Numbered from the stretch's first letter, positions 1-8,498 are shown. The stretch is 64,000 bases of DNA from Portibacter marinus (GCF_021533195.1 NZ_JAJNKB010000005.1:186001-250000); one strand, 5' to 3'. Made by a program: numbers and translations. The notes: generated by a model from the letters alone, not told the origin.

Positions 1-690
1 TTTGCCAAATTATCGCAGGAGGCCGACGGCAGATATTATGTTTTTTTAGGCCAACCCATTACGGATAGAGGTGCATACGAAATCAGGGTGTCAGATACGC
101 CATTTGAAGATGCAAGTGCTATGACCATAGTACCTGAAGACGTTGTCATTAGTAATCTCAAGTTTAAGTTTCAGGCTGGGACCGATCCCTTAGATATGAG
201 TCCGATCAGTGAGATAAGTTTTACCATTGATGATCCTGAAGGCAAAGACTATTACACCGTAGAGGTCAATGATATTTTTTTGGGCCAGGATACTTTTTTT
301 AACGGTATAGATACCATCATAGAAGAAAGGTTTTTTGGCGTCTATCCGGCTCCAACACAGTTGGACCCTAGTGTGAGTACATCAGGCTTCTCTAATGCAT
401 TCATCATCAGTGATGACACATTTGATGGCCAAAAGAAAGAAATAAAACTCCGATTTGTTTTGAATTACTGGACCAGTTCTGACAATTTTGAGGAATTGAT
501 TAAAAAGTCATTAAATTTCAGGTTCACCACACATTCTGAGGATTCCTTCTTATATGTCACCTCAGTCAACGCTTACGACTCGGCCAGTGATTTCAATATT
601 TTCGGCGAACCGGTGTCAGTTTATACGAACATCAATAGTGGGTTGGGTGTTTTCGCAGGCAAATCCAGTAAAATATATGATTTTAAATGA
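1..690 (+). CDS. DUF4249-type envelope protein, C-terminal part (truncated by window edge)
   Basis: The reading frame is open from base 1, so the N terminus, where a lipoprotein signal would be expected, lies outside the window. What remains is about 229 residues of beta-rich sequence ending in a segment like FGEPVSVYTNINSGLGVF. That ending is typical of DUF4249 proteins, predicted Bacteroidota lipoproteins usually found beside TonB-dependent receptors. Their function is unknown, and a role at the outer membrane next to a receptor is inferred from family context. The stop codon directly abuts the stop codon of the convergent rhomboid gene, with no spacer. A GTG at base 88 is only an internal codon, not the start. 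The family call rests mainly on the C-terminal pattern. Confidence 0.7.
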   Translation, partial: FAKLSQEADGRYYVFLGQPITDRGAYEIRVSDTPFEDASAMTIVPEDVVISNLKFKFQAGTDPLDMSPISEISFTIDDPEGKDYYTVEVNDIFLGQDTFFNGIDTIIEERFFGVYPAPTQLDPSVSTSGFSNAFIISDDTFDGQKKEIKLRFVLNYWTSSDNFEELIKKSLNFRFTTHSEDSFLYVTSVNAYDSASDFNIFGEPVSVYTNINSGLGVFAGKSSKIYDFK

Positions 691-1326
691 TCAGAAAGCA
701 GAAGCTATTTTACTGATAAATTCGGGTACAATCCCTGGATTAAATAAGATAATAAACAGCATGCCATAAAGTGCACCGTAGAAGTGAGCATCATGCCCAA
801 TCCTGGTGTCCTGTTTCCTTGCTGCCCAGGAGGAATAAGCCAAATACAAAATTCCGAATATGAAAGCCGGAATATATACCGGAATAAATATGATCCCAAT
901 ACCCGACATTGGCCTAAACAAAATACTGATAAAAATGACTCCTGACACTGCACCGGATGCTCCTATGGCGCCGTATCCCGGGTTGTCACGGTGTTTAAAA
1001 AAGGAAGGCAAATTAGCCGCGATAATGCATGTCAGGTACATGGCCAGATATAGCAATCTGCCAGGCAATATTCCAAATTGGAACACAAAGTATTCTTCTA
1101 CAATATTTCCAAACATCAGCAAAACATAGACATTGAAAATCAGGTGTGCCCAACCTCCGTGTAGGAAGCCTGAACTGAGCATTCTGTAATACTCCTTGTT
1201 TTTATATTCTGCGTATGGGTAGTGCTTAAATTTTTCGAAAAAACCTCTATCTGAAAATCCTTTGTAAGATATCAATGCGGTTAAAACGATGATGCCGAGT
1301 GTTAGATTGATTTGAATATCATTCAT
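691..1326 (-). CDS. Rhomboid-family intramembrane serine protease
   Basis: This 211-residue polytopic membrane protein has the rhomboid hallmarks. An HLIFN segment (His61, Asn65) lies in the second membrane helix, a GASG motif carries the predicted nucleophile Ser124, and an H-x2-G-x3-G pattern supplies the catalytic His181. Rhomboids cleave membrane-spanning substrates inside the bilayer. Substrates of Bacteroidota members like this are not known, so no pathway is assigned. Six membrane segments can be counted. The gene lies 32 bp downstream of rlmH on the same strand, so the two may be co-transcribed, and it converges without spacer on the DUF4249 gene. Confidence 0.9.
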   Translation of the reverse strand: MNDIQINLTLGIIVLTALISYKGFSDRGFFEKFKHYPYAEYKNKEYYRMLSSGFLHGGWAHLIFNVYVLLMFGNIVEEYFVFQFGILPGRLLYLAMYLTCIIAANLPSFFKHRDNPGYGAIGASGAVSGVIFISILFRPMSGIGIIFIPVYIPAFIFGILYLAYSSWAARKQDTRIGHDAHFYGALYGMLFIILFNPGIVPEFISKIASAF

Positions 1327-1358
1327 GGTGTAAAGATACGTCAGTTTAAATAAATATA

Positions 1359-1835
1359 TTATTTCTTTTCATTGTGATAGTTTTCTCCCCTCAAGATGGT
1401 AAATGCCCGGTACATTTGTTCCAGGAAAAAAGTCCTGATCATTTGATGAGAAAAGGTCATTTCTGAAAGTGAGACTTTCTCCTGAGCTCGCTCGTATACA
1501 GTTTCGTGAAATCCGAACGCACCACCGATGATAAAAAGCACTCTTTTATAGGTTGAAATTTGTAGTTTATTCATCTTTTCAGAAAATTGTACAGATGTGT
1601 ATTGCGTTCCCTTTTCATCGAGAAGAATCATATAATCAGTAGGTTCACATTGGCCTAAAATTAAATCAGCCTCCAGCAGTTTCAAAACCTCAGGATCTCC
1701 GCCGAACTTTTTAATTTCAGGTATAATCTGGTATTTGAGCTTTGTATACCGCTTTAATCGCTTGAGGTACTCTTGCTCTGCAGCATTAAAGTATTTTTCC
1801 TTTGTTTTACCGATTACCCAAAACTCAAACTTCAT
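1359..1835 (-). CDS. rlmH: 23S rRNA (pseudouridine1915-N3)-methyltransferase RlmH
   Basis: The 158-residue product has the normal length and the SPOUT-fold signature of RlmH. LDEKG lies at residues 72-76, the GGAFG SAM-binding loop at 104-108, and the C-terminal HQMIRTFFLEQMYRAF block runs from residue 130, followed by the NYHNE ending. RlmH methylates pseudouridine 1915 in helix 69 of 23S rRNA on assembled 70S ribosomes. The start MKFEFWVIGKTK is the usual family start. The rhomboid gene follows on the same strand. Confidence 0.95.
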   Translation of the reverse strand: MKFEFWVIGKTKEKYFNAAEQEYLKRLKRYTKLKYQIIPEIKKFGGDPEVLKLLEADLILGQCEPTDYMILLDEKGTQYTSVQFSEKMNKLQISTYKRVLFIIGGAFGFHETVYERAQEKVSLSEMTFSHQMIRTFFLEQMYRAFTILRGENYHNEKK

Positions 1836-1972
1836 TTTTATTTTTTACGCTCACTAACTTTAAATGGTTGGTCAATTCTTCATTATCAGGTCGAAAGATA
1901 GGGTAAAATCTGCATTTTAGGGACAGTTTGTATGCAGGAGAAATTTAATATGATCAGGTAATTTTATAGAAA

Positions 1973-1987
1973 GTGTTAAATTAACAC
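1973..1987. promoter_or_regulatory. Perfect 15-bp palindrome, candidate operator of the adjacent regulator
   Basis: GTGTTAAATTAACAC is a perfect inverted repeat with 7-bp arms around one central base, ending 33 bp before the start of the Nudix/winged-helix regulator gene. A TATCTTGT sequence directly after it resembles a weak -7 box. A 13-bp palindrome of the same design (TGTCAATTTGACA) lies in the susC promoter, giving a shared pattern TGTyAAwTTrACA. Autoregulation is an inference. The rest of the 1836-2020 spacer shows nothing else recognisable. Confidence 0.5.
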
Positions 1988-2020
1988 TATCTTGTTCCCT
2001 ATCCCAATTTTTGTTGAAAG

Positions 2021-2737
2021 ATGGAAAGCACAAGTAGAATAGTTCAGGCGTTAGGGCCATTAGATGAGGAAGTAAAACTTCGGTGTACAGTAGATTGTGT
2101 CATTTTTGGCTATGACCAGGAAGACCTAAAGGTATTGACCATAGAATGTAACATGGAGCCTTTCAGAGGCATGCCATCACTTCTAGGTGATTTTGTCGCG
2201 CAAGACGAGGACGCTGACTCTGCTGCTAAGAGGATTTTGAAGTATTGCACCGGCAATGATGAAATCTATCTCGAAGAAGTAAAATGTTTTAGTAAACCGG
2301 ATCGACATCCATTCGGCAGAGTGATCACCATTGCCTATTATTCACTAGTGTCTATTCCCCAGACCATTTTGACGGATGCTGCTGGCAAACATTTGAACTG
2401 GCGTTCGGTGGATGAGATAACTTGTATGGCATTTGACCATAAGGAAATTTTGGATACTTGCCTCAAACAGCTACGACACAGCCTGAGAGAAAAGCCGATT
2501 GGCTTCAATTTACTACCCAAGAAATTCAGCCTTAAACAACTTCAGACTCTATATGAAGTAGTACTTGACATTGAATTGGATAAAAGAAATTTTAGACGAA
2601 AACTGCGCTCATTAAATATTCTTATTGATCTGGAAGAACAGCAGCGAGAAGTGAATCATCGACCTGCCAAGCTTTACAAATTTGACGATAAGAGTTTTGA
2701 AAAGAAGCGATCGAATGGATTGAAATTTGAAATATGA
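2021..2737 (+). CDS. NrtR/AraR-like transcriptional regulator (Nudix sensor plus winged helix)
   Basis: This 238-residue protein has an N-terminal Nudix-like domain (about residues 18-150) and a C-terminal winged-helix region (about 160-225, with RNFRRKLRSL and PAKLYKF), the layout of the NrtR family. The Nudix box is degenerate: where active enzymes have REUXEE this protein reads AKRILKY. The domain probably binds a ligand rather than hydrolysing one. In Bacteroidota, NrtR-family proteins include sugar-responsive regulators such as AraR of Bacteroides. The next gene, a secreted GH13 enzyme, starts inside this one with an ATGA overlap, so they are co-transcribed and a sugar ligand is likely. 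A perfect palindrome lies just upstream. The ligand is unknown. Confidence 0.8.
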   Translation: MESTSRIVQALGPLDEEVKLRCTVDCVIFGYDQEDLKVLTIECNMEPFRGMPSLLGDFVAQDEDADSAAKRILKYCTGNDEIYLEEVKCFSKPDRHPFGRVITIAYYSLVSIPQTILTDAAGKHLNWRSVDEITCMAFDHKEILDTCLKQLRHSLREKPIGFNLLPKKFSLKQLQTLYEVVLDIELDKRNFRRKLRSLNILIDLEEQQREVNHRPAKLYKFDDKSFEKKRSNGLKFEI

Positions 2738-5499
2738 ATAAACTACTAATACTGTTATTAACCTTCGTTATTTGGAAAGCGGAAGCGCAATTGATCAGAA
2801 CGGAACCTGCCTTCCCTTCACAATTTGATGATGTGACCGTATATTTTGATGCCAGCAAAGGGGACGGAGGACTAGCCGGTTTCACGGGTGATGTCTACGC
2901 CCATACCGGTGTGATCACCAACGAAAGCAACAGCCCTACCGACTGGAAGAATGTACAGGGTCAATGGGGTATTGAGTTTCCAAAAACACTGATGACGGCG
3001 GAAGGAAATGATATTTATTCCATCTCTTTTAACATTATGGATTTTTATGGTATTTCAGATGGCACAACCGTGGAACAACTGGCTTTTGTGTTTAGAAATG
3101 TAGATGGCAGCGTGACAGGTAGAGCTGAAGGAGGAGGTGATATTTTTACGCCAGTCTACCCGCCGGATGAAGGATTACTACTGACTGTTTTTTCACCAGA
3201 ACAAGCGGGAGCCATCATCTACGAAGATGATAGTCTCTTTGTTCAGTTTGCGCTCAATACTAAGGCGATGGTTTCTGTACTGGACAATGACATAGTGGTC
3301 TATAGTGACAGCACCGAAAGTGTCAGCTTTTTCATAAAGGAACCATTGGCAGGCGCCCATCAACTTGAATTTATCGTGACGAATGAAATAGATAGTCTAT
3401 CTCTATTTAGAAACTATTTCGTTTTGCAAAGAAACGAGGAGGCCATCGACCCTCCTCTTGAAATGCCAATGGGACTGAGCTATTTTACAGACAGCACTTA
3501 CTACTTCCAACTTTTCGCACCTGAAAAGGAACATGTATTCTTACTGACACCTTCGAACAGCTATAATGTAGATCTGGAATACAAGATGAACAGATCGAGT
3601 GATCGCTCAACTTTCTGGATTGAATTGGATACCTCTTTATTTACAGGAGGCAGAAATACCTATCAGTATCTGATTGATGGCAGAATTAAAATTGCTGACC
3701 CTTTTTCGACCGTTGTGCTTGATCCAGCAAACGACCCATTTGTGCCCGAAGAAGTGTTAAGAGAGCTACCACCTTACCCTGAAGGCAAGACGAATGGAAT
3801 TGTGACAGCTTTCGACCTTGATAATGATGATTTTCCTTGGACAGATTTTGCAATGTATGAAATACCCGAACAGACTAACATTGTGGTATATGAGCTGTTA
3901 ATGAGAGATTTTTTGGATGACAAAAACTACGCTTCCTTGCTGGATACCCTGGATTATCTTGAAGATTTGGGCGTTACAGCTATTGAACTGATGCCTGTCA
4001 ATGAGTTTGAAGGAAATCAAAGTTGGGGTTACAATCCCTCCTATCACATGGCCTTAGATAAATATTATGGCAGCAGACGCCAGCTCAAGATGGTGGTCAA
4101 TGAAGCTCATTCCAGAGGGATTGCAGTGATTCTGGATGTCGTTTATAATCATGTATTCAGCCAGAGCCCTCTTGCTCAGATGTACTGGGATGGTGCGAAT
4201 TTCAGACCAACCGAAGATAGTCCTTATTTGAATGTCACTGCCAGACATCCTTTTAATGTGGGTTATGATGTCAATCATGAGAGTGCTGCTACGAAAGCCT
4301 GGGTCAAGCAAACCCTGGGTTATTGGATGACAGAGTTTCATATCGATGGTTTCCGCTTTGATTTATCTAAGGGATTTACTCAAACTAATTCGGGCAACGA
4401 TGCTGGATTGATGTCAAGGTATGATGCCGGCAGGATTGCAATCTTGAAAGATTATGCGGATTACATATGGAGCATAAACCCTGATGTGTATGTGATTCTG
4501 GAGCACTTTGCAGATAATGACGAGGAAAAAGAATTGGCCAATTACGGCATGATGCTGTGGGGCAATATGCATTTTCAATTTCTCAGAGCAACCAAAGAGC
4601 AATCTTCTGACCTTGAATGGTTGGATTATAAAGTAAGGGAATGGGACCATCCGCATGTGGTAGGATACATGGAAAGTCATGATGAAGAGAGGATCGTCGT
4701 AGATCTTGAGAATACTGGATTTTCGCTGGATGAGGCATTGGAGAAAGTAGAAACGGCGTCCACGATTCTTTACCTGGTACCAGGACCGAAGATGTTTTGG
4801 CAGTTTGGAGAATTAGGTTTTGACTACAGCATCAATTGGTGTGTCAATGGATCGGTGAATAACAACTGTCGATTAGATCCAAAGCCGGTGGTTTGGAATT
4901 ATTTAGAAGATGAGGAGCGATTGGAATTACGTGATGTTGTAGCTAATATTCTTGATCTGAAAAAGAACTATCCCACTTTTTCGAGCGATGATTATGAGTT
5001 CAATGATGGAAATCTGTACTTGAAGACCATTCATTTTAATCACGAGGAAATGGATGCTGTGGTCATGGCTAACTTTCGAGATGTGACCGGAAACCTGAAT
5101 CCCAAATTTCAATATGAAGGAGTTTGGTATGAGTATTTCAGTGGAGATTCATTGGTTGTAGAAGATACACAGGAGAAAATACCATTGCAATCTGGAGAAT
5201 ATCGGATTTATACTTCTGAGAGGATAACTCCTGTGAGAGGTTTTACATCTTCAGTTGAGGATTTGGCTGAGGCCAATATTGAGATTTGGCCTAATCCGGC
5301 TAGAGCTGGTCAGCGATTGTACATTTCTGGTGATATCGATGTACAAGAATTGTGGATGGTTGATCAGTTGGGACGGAATGTGTTGTACAGTGACCATGTG
5401 AGTGGATTTAGAGTGCCTACGGATATGCCGAGTGGTGTCTACTATCTTAGAATTTCAGATGGAGAAAGGGTAGGAGTGAGTCGGTTGGTGGTGGAGTAG
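2734..5499 (+). CDS. Secreted GH13 alpha-amylase-family enzyme with T9SS sorting domain
   Basis: The 921-residue protein has a signal peptide ending near AEAQ, about 370 residues of beta-rich N-terminal domains (including a CBM48/E-set-like segment before the catalytic part), a GH13 barrel, and a C-terminal T9SS sorting domain beginning at IWPNPARAG. The four GH13 regions are readable: DVVYNH at 468-473, GFRFD with nucleophile Asp543, acid/base Glu590 in VILEHF, and His649-Asp650 in ESHDEER. It should act on alpha-glucans outside the cell or on its surface. Exact specificity (amylase, pullulanase or other) cannot be read from sequence. It overlaps the upstream regulator gene by 4 bp, which implies joint expression. 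Confidence 0.88.
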   Translation: MNKLLILLLTFVIWKAEAQLIRTEPAFPSQFDDVTVYFDASKGDGGLAGFTGDVYAHTGVITNESNSPTDWKNVQGQWGIEFPKTLMTAEGNDIYSISFNIMDFYGISDGTTVEQLAFVFRNVDGSVTGRAEGGGDIFTPVYPPDEGLLLTVFSPEQAGAIIYEDDSLFVQFALNTKAMVSVLDNDIVVYSDSTESVSFFIKEPLAGAHQLEFIVTNEIDSLSLFRNYFVLQRNEEAIDPPLEMPMGLSYFTDSTYYFQLFAPEKEHVFLLTPSNSYNVDLEYKMNRSSDRSTFWIELDTSLFTGGRNTYQYLIDGRIKIADPFSTVVLDPANDPFVPEEVLRELPPYPEGKTNGIVTAFDLDNDDFPWTDFAMYEIPEQTNIVVYELLMRDFLDDKNYASLLDTLDYLEDLGVTAIELMPVNEFEGNQSWGYNPSYHMALDKYYGSRRQLKMVVNEAHSRGIAVILDVVYNHVFSQSPLAQMYWDGANFRPTEDSPYLNVTARHPFNVGYDVNHESAATKAWVKQTLGYWMTEFHIDGFRFDLSKGFTQTNSGNDAGLMSRYDAGRIAILKDYADYIWSINPDVYVILEHFADNDEEKELANYGMMLWGNMHFQFLRATKEQSSDLEWLDYKVREWDHPHVVGYMESHDEERIVVDLENTGFSLDEALEKVETASTILYLVPGPKMFWQFGELGFDYSINWCVNGSVNNNCRLDPKPVVWNYLEDEERLELRDVVANILDLKKNYPTFSSDDYEFNDGNLYLKTIHFNHEEMDAVVMANFRDVTGNLNPKFQYEGVWYEYFSGDSLVVEDTQEKIPLQSGEYRIYTSERITPVRGFTSSVEDLAEANIEIWPNPARAGQRLYISGDIDVQELWMVDQLGRNVLYSDHVSGFRVPTDMPSGVYYLRISDGERVGVSRLVVE

Positions 5500-5511
5500 A
5501 TTGCACAGGAC

Positions 5512-5630
5512 CTCGGGTTTCAACCCGAGAATATAGGACCACGGATTTTAATCCGTGCTTTTATGACTAGCAGAACCACGGATTTTAATCCTTGCCTTTA
5601 TGACTAACAGAACCACGGATTTCAATCCGT
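5512..5630. repeat. REP-like palindrome array beside a RAYT gene
   Basis: Four short hairpins stand in a row. CTCGGGTT-TC-AACCCGAG at 5512-5529 has a perfect 8-bp stem. CACGGATT-TT-AATCCGTG at 5540-5557 is also perfect. A degenerate copy lies at 5577-5594, and ACGGATT-TC-AATCCGT lies at 5615-5630. The last three recur at exactly 37 bp and share linker sequence (TATGACTArCAGAACCACGG), so this is a short tandem array. It fills the gap between the GH13 gene and the end of the transposase gene. REP palindromes next to RAYT genes are an established arrangement. Confidence 0.85.
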
Positions 5631-5634
5631 AGCT

Positions 5635-6321
5635 CTAATACGATTCCATCTCTCCATACTCCGGACTTAAATAGCTATGTTCAAAATCACTCGCTTTTTC
5701 TACAATTCCTGCCTTGACCGGATTTTGAAGGATATAGCGAATGACATTGCTCAGCATTTTTTCATTGCGAATGTATATATCAAAACTTTCTTTACCCCAA
5801 AATTTGCCAGACCGGCTCAACTGTTTATTCGCATAAAAGGCTGAGGAACCTTTGATTTTCTTCATTATTTGGTCCAGTGTAGTAAAGTTTTCTGCATTTG
5901 CAGATATTTGACCATCTGGCGGTATTTGAACACTGGTGTCTATCAACAGGTGAATATGATTACTCATAATCGTGCAGGCGATCAGATGATAGAGCTGATC
6001 ATTGTGTTTAAGGATTTCACGCATGCAGATTTTGGCAATTTTGTGTTCTTGTAAATATCTTGGCCCCGCTTCTCTATTGTCCAATATGCGATCATAACTT
6101 ACCACAAGTCTTCTTTTTAAATAATACTTTCTGCTATTAGTATCGCGAGGATTGGAATATTTGATCATGGCTTTGCTGATAGCTTGTTGGTAATTTCGAC
6201 TTAGTTCCCTGATAACTGAATTGTGGATGCTTCCGTGTAGGCGAAAGGTTACGAAGAAAGTCGCTCCGATAGGTTGAATGTGAGGTAGACGCTGTTTGTA
6301 GTATTGTTTAAGCTCTTGCAT
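5635..6321 (-). CDS. REP-associated tyrosine transposase (RAYT, IS200-like Y1 family)
   Basis: The 228-residue product (counting from MQELKQYYK) starts with RLPHIQPIGATFFVTFRL, typical of RAYT proteins. It has the metal-binding HUH pair in NHIHLLI (His122, His124) and ends with the VIRYILQNPVKAG block of this family. RAYTs are single-copy, domesticated relatives of IS200/IS605 transposases that process REP palindromes. The catalytic tyrosine cannot be assigned with certainty, since the ESFDIYIRN region has Phe where some relatives have Tyr. A start 48 bp upstream (6369) is possible but adds residues unlike the family. The gene is flanked on both sides by palindromic repeats. Confidence 0.88.
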   Translation of the reverse strand: MQELKQYYKQRLPHIQPIGATFFVTFRLHGSIHNSVIRELSRNYQQAISKAMIKYSNPRDTNSRKYYLKRRLVVSYDRILDNREAGPRYLQEHKIAKICMREILKHNDQLYHLIACTIMSNHIHLLIDTSVQIPPDGQISANAENFTTLDQIMKKIKGSSAFYANKQLSRSGKFWGKESFDIYIRNEKMLSNVIRYILQNPVKAGIVEKASDFEHSYLSPEYGEMESY

Positions 6322-6452
6322 ACACTTTGTTTTATGTATTAGTGTGTCGCAAGTGATTTGCGTTACCATTTACTGTGTTCTTTTTGAAATTTTATAGAGA
6401 ATTAGATCTGGATAGGGGAGTTGGATATAAAGTGATAAAACTGTTGAGAGGA

Positions 6453-6625
6453 GACGGCAAATGAATTTGCCGGGCCAATGGAAGTGCTAATGTGATCAGT
6501 TTTGTGGAAATAGTTGAGTGAGTATTTAATGAATAGAGGATAGACGGCAAATGAATTTGCGGGCCAATGGTTAGCAAAAATTATCGGTGAATAAATATGC
6601 CGGGCCAATGGAATTGCCGGGCCTG
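6453..6625. repeat. Second palindromic repeat cluster upstream of the RAYT gene
   Basis: GGCAAATGAATTTGCC at 6456-6471 is a perfect 7-bp-stem palindrome followed by GGGCCAATGG. The unit recurs at 6546-6570 with one base lost, and a rearranged copy (GCCGGGCCAATGGAATTGCCGGGCC) spans 6599-6623. The cluster fills most of the roughly 400-bp gap between the transposase and the SusE/F-like gene. It is related to the GGCAAATGGAATTTGCC elements elsewhere in this window. Short reading frames on the minus strand here are repeat-derived and not considered genes. Confidence 0.75.
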
Positions 6626-6671
6626 TGGTAGATTGCACCCTGCAAGCAATGGTTGATTTGCATCAGACATT

Positions 6672-6704
6672 AAAAAAGCCGATGAGAGTACTCACCGGCT
6701 TTTT
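6672..6704 (-). terminator. Intrinsic terminator of the SusE/F-like gene
   Basis: AAAAAAGCCGATGAG, a 4-base loop, then CTCACCGGCTTTTT form a 9-bp stem with one mismatch, flanked by A and T runs. It lies 19 bp past the stop of the leftward SusE/F-like gene, and because both flanks carry runs it could work in both directions. Confidence 0.8.
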
Positions 6705-6722
6705 CTATTTCAAATTTCTCGA

Positions 6723-8498
6723 TTATTTTACCACTATTGGCTTTGCAACCAAAAACGACTTATTGTAAAGTTTTACAAAGTAATTGCCTTGATTCAAACC
6801 AGATACATCTAACGTCACAAATCCGTTTCCCTGCTGAACTTTAGTCATCAAAGTTCTGCCAGTTATATCAATGACCTCAATATTTACTCTTCCAGTAATT
6901 AATTCTGAATCTAGTTCAATATTGATGATGCCATCTGTCGGATTCGGATACACCTTGATCTCATTCAAGATCGACTCATTATATACTGAAGAAGGAGGCT
7001 GGAAACCATAAGCTCCATTGTCCGTTCTAATAGAAATCATGTACGTTCCCGCTGTAACAGGGATGTTAGGTCCGTCTTGCGTACCAATACCAGTTGGCCA
7101 AGAATCTGCACCCCAATTCACTGTCCACATACTATCCGCGCGGAATTTAGCCTCACCATCCTGTAATGTCAATGGAGAAATGGTCCACAACTGCTCATCA
7201 GTTTCATCCTTAGTTAAGAAAATGTCTACATTCCAACCATCTTCTACACCGGTAGCTGTTCCTACGATACCAACTCTATCAAATATTACCAATTCCTCAA
7301 AATTATACTCACCAGTCTTATTGTTATAGGTAATGAAGTATTCACCAGCAGTAATAGGTACTAGTGCTCCACCTAATTCAGCTGTTCCAGAAGGAAATTC
7401 ACCTGCGCTGTAGGGACTTCCAATATCTCCATTATGTACAAAATATAGTTCACCATCATCTAGTATTGTTCTCAATGTCCATAAAGTGGTATCACTAGAA
7501 CTTCTATTAAGTGGAGTTACTGTTTCAAATAGTCCTTCTGTGGCATTTCCAATGATCCCAGCTGTTTCAAGATTTTCAAACGCTCTAAAATTAAAAATTA
7601 AGGTTTCTGTATTGAAGGTAACGTAGTAGAGTCCAGCTGTAGCTATCATATCAGCACCACCAAGAACAGCAGTGTCCATAGGGAATTCACCACTACCATA
7701 CTTCATGTTCCAGTCACTATTCGCTCGGAATAAGAAAGCACCATCTGTCATTTCAATTTCACCAACCCAAGTTACTCCATCTGATTGTCTTGTTAAAAAA
7801 GTTTCAGAAGCCTCATCCCATCCACCTGGGGTTGCTTCACCTATCAAACTTATGGTCTCAAACAACACTAATTCTTCGAAATTATAAAAACCAGTGGTGG
7901 TGTCAAAAGTTACATGATATGTTCCCGCAGTAGAAACAGGAATATCAGCTCCACCTTGTGATCCAATTCCACTAGGAAAGCTATCCGCGCCCCAATTTAC
8001 TGCCCAGTCATCATCAAGTCTGAATTTCACTAAAGAATCAAGTAATTCAATGTCTAAGAAAAAGAGTCCATTAGTATCTTCATACATATTTACATCCTCA
8101 GCCCAACCTGTACCAGGGACTGCATTTCCTATCAATCCAACACGAGATTGTATCTCAAAAGAATAGTTACCAGTGACTGTATCTAAATAAATATCGTAGT
8201 TTCCAGCAAAAACGGGAATGTCAGCCCCGCCCTGAGTGCCTGTCCCAGTTGGGAAATCTGGAGAACCCCAGTTTACTGTCCAATCGGGATCATTATTCAA
8301 TCTAAACTTTACAAGGCCATCTGTTAGATCTGTATTTACGTAAAATAAGCCCATCGTATCGGCTACTTCTTCCATTATAATGTCCGGACCCTCCCAGCCA
8401 TTCGGAGTCGCACTTCCCACAATACCCACGGTATCCTGTGCACTCACTCCTAATGCCATCATGCATAAAATAAAAGCATACAGTAATCGTAATTTCAT
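6723..8498 (-). CDS. Five-module SusE/SusF-like glycan-binding protein with T9SS sorting domain
   Basis: A signal peptide (cut after GVSAQ) precedes five tandem modules of about 96 residues, at roughly 22-119, 120-215, 216-312, 313-408 and 409-508. Each reads like GIVGSAT-GW, later KFR-W-NWG, FP-GT-GG-IPV-AGTY and YNFE. The pattern matches the SusE/SusF-type starch-binding fold. Residues 509-591 form a T9SS sorting domain (KVYPNP through VAKPIVVK). Bacteroides SusE/SusF are lipoproteins, whereas this one has no lipobox and would reach the surface by T9SS. It diverges from susC and shares its control region, so it probably captures the same glycan. The ligand is not deducible. Confidence 0.85.
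   Translation of the reverse strand: MKLRLLYAFILCMMALGVSAQDTVGIVGSATPNGWEGPDIIMEEVADTMGLFYVNTDLTDGLVKFRLNNDPDWTVNWGSPDFPTGTGTQGGADIPVFAGNYDIYLDTVTGNYSFEIQSRVGLIGNAVPGTGWAEDVNMYEDTNGLFFLDIELLDSLVKFRLDDDWAVNWGADSFPSGIGSQGGADIPVSTAGTYHVTFDTTTGFYNFEELVLFETISLIGEATPGGWDEASETFLTRQSDGVTWVGEIEMTDGAFLFRANSDWNMKYGSGEFPMDTAVLGGADMIATAGLYYVTFNTETLIFNFRAFENLETAGIIGNATEGLFETVTPLNRSSSDTTLWTLRTILDDGELYFVHNGDIGSPYSAGEFPSGTAELGGALVPITAGEYFITYNNKTGEYNFEELVIFDRVGIVGTATGVEDGWNVDIFLTKDETDEQLWTISPLTLQDGEAKFRADSMWTVNWGADSWPTGIGTQDGPNIPVTAGTYMISIRTDNGAYGFQPPSSVYNESILNEIKVYPNPTDGIINIELDSELITGRVNIEVIDITGRTLMTKVQQGNGFVTLDVSGLNQGNYFVKLYNKSFLVAKPIVVK

Noticed and set aside
5540-5630. Possible mini-CRISPR, because of regularly spaced 37-bp units
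   Set aside because: The segments between the palindromes are themselves conserved, so there are no unique spacers, and no cas gene is nearby. A RAYT gene explains the array better.
6392-6638. Two overlapping short minus-strand reading frames in the repeat cluster
   Set aside because: They arise from repeated sequence, have no protein-like composition, and show repeated ARQIHLPS-type segments caused by the palindromes.
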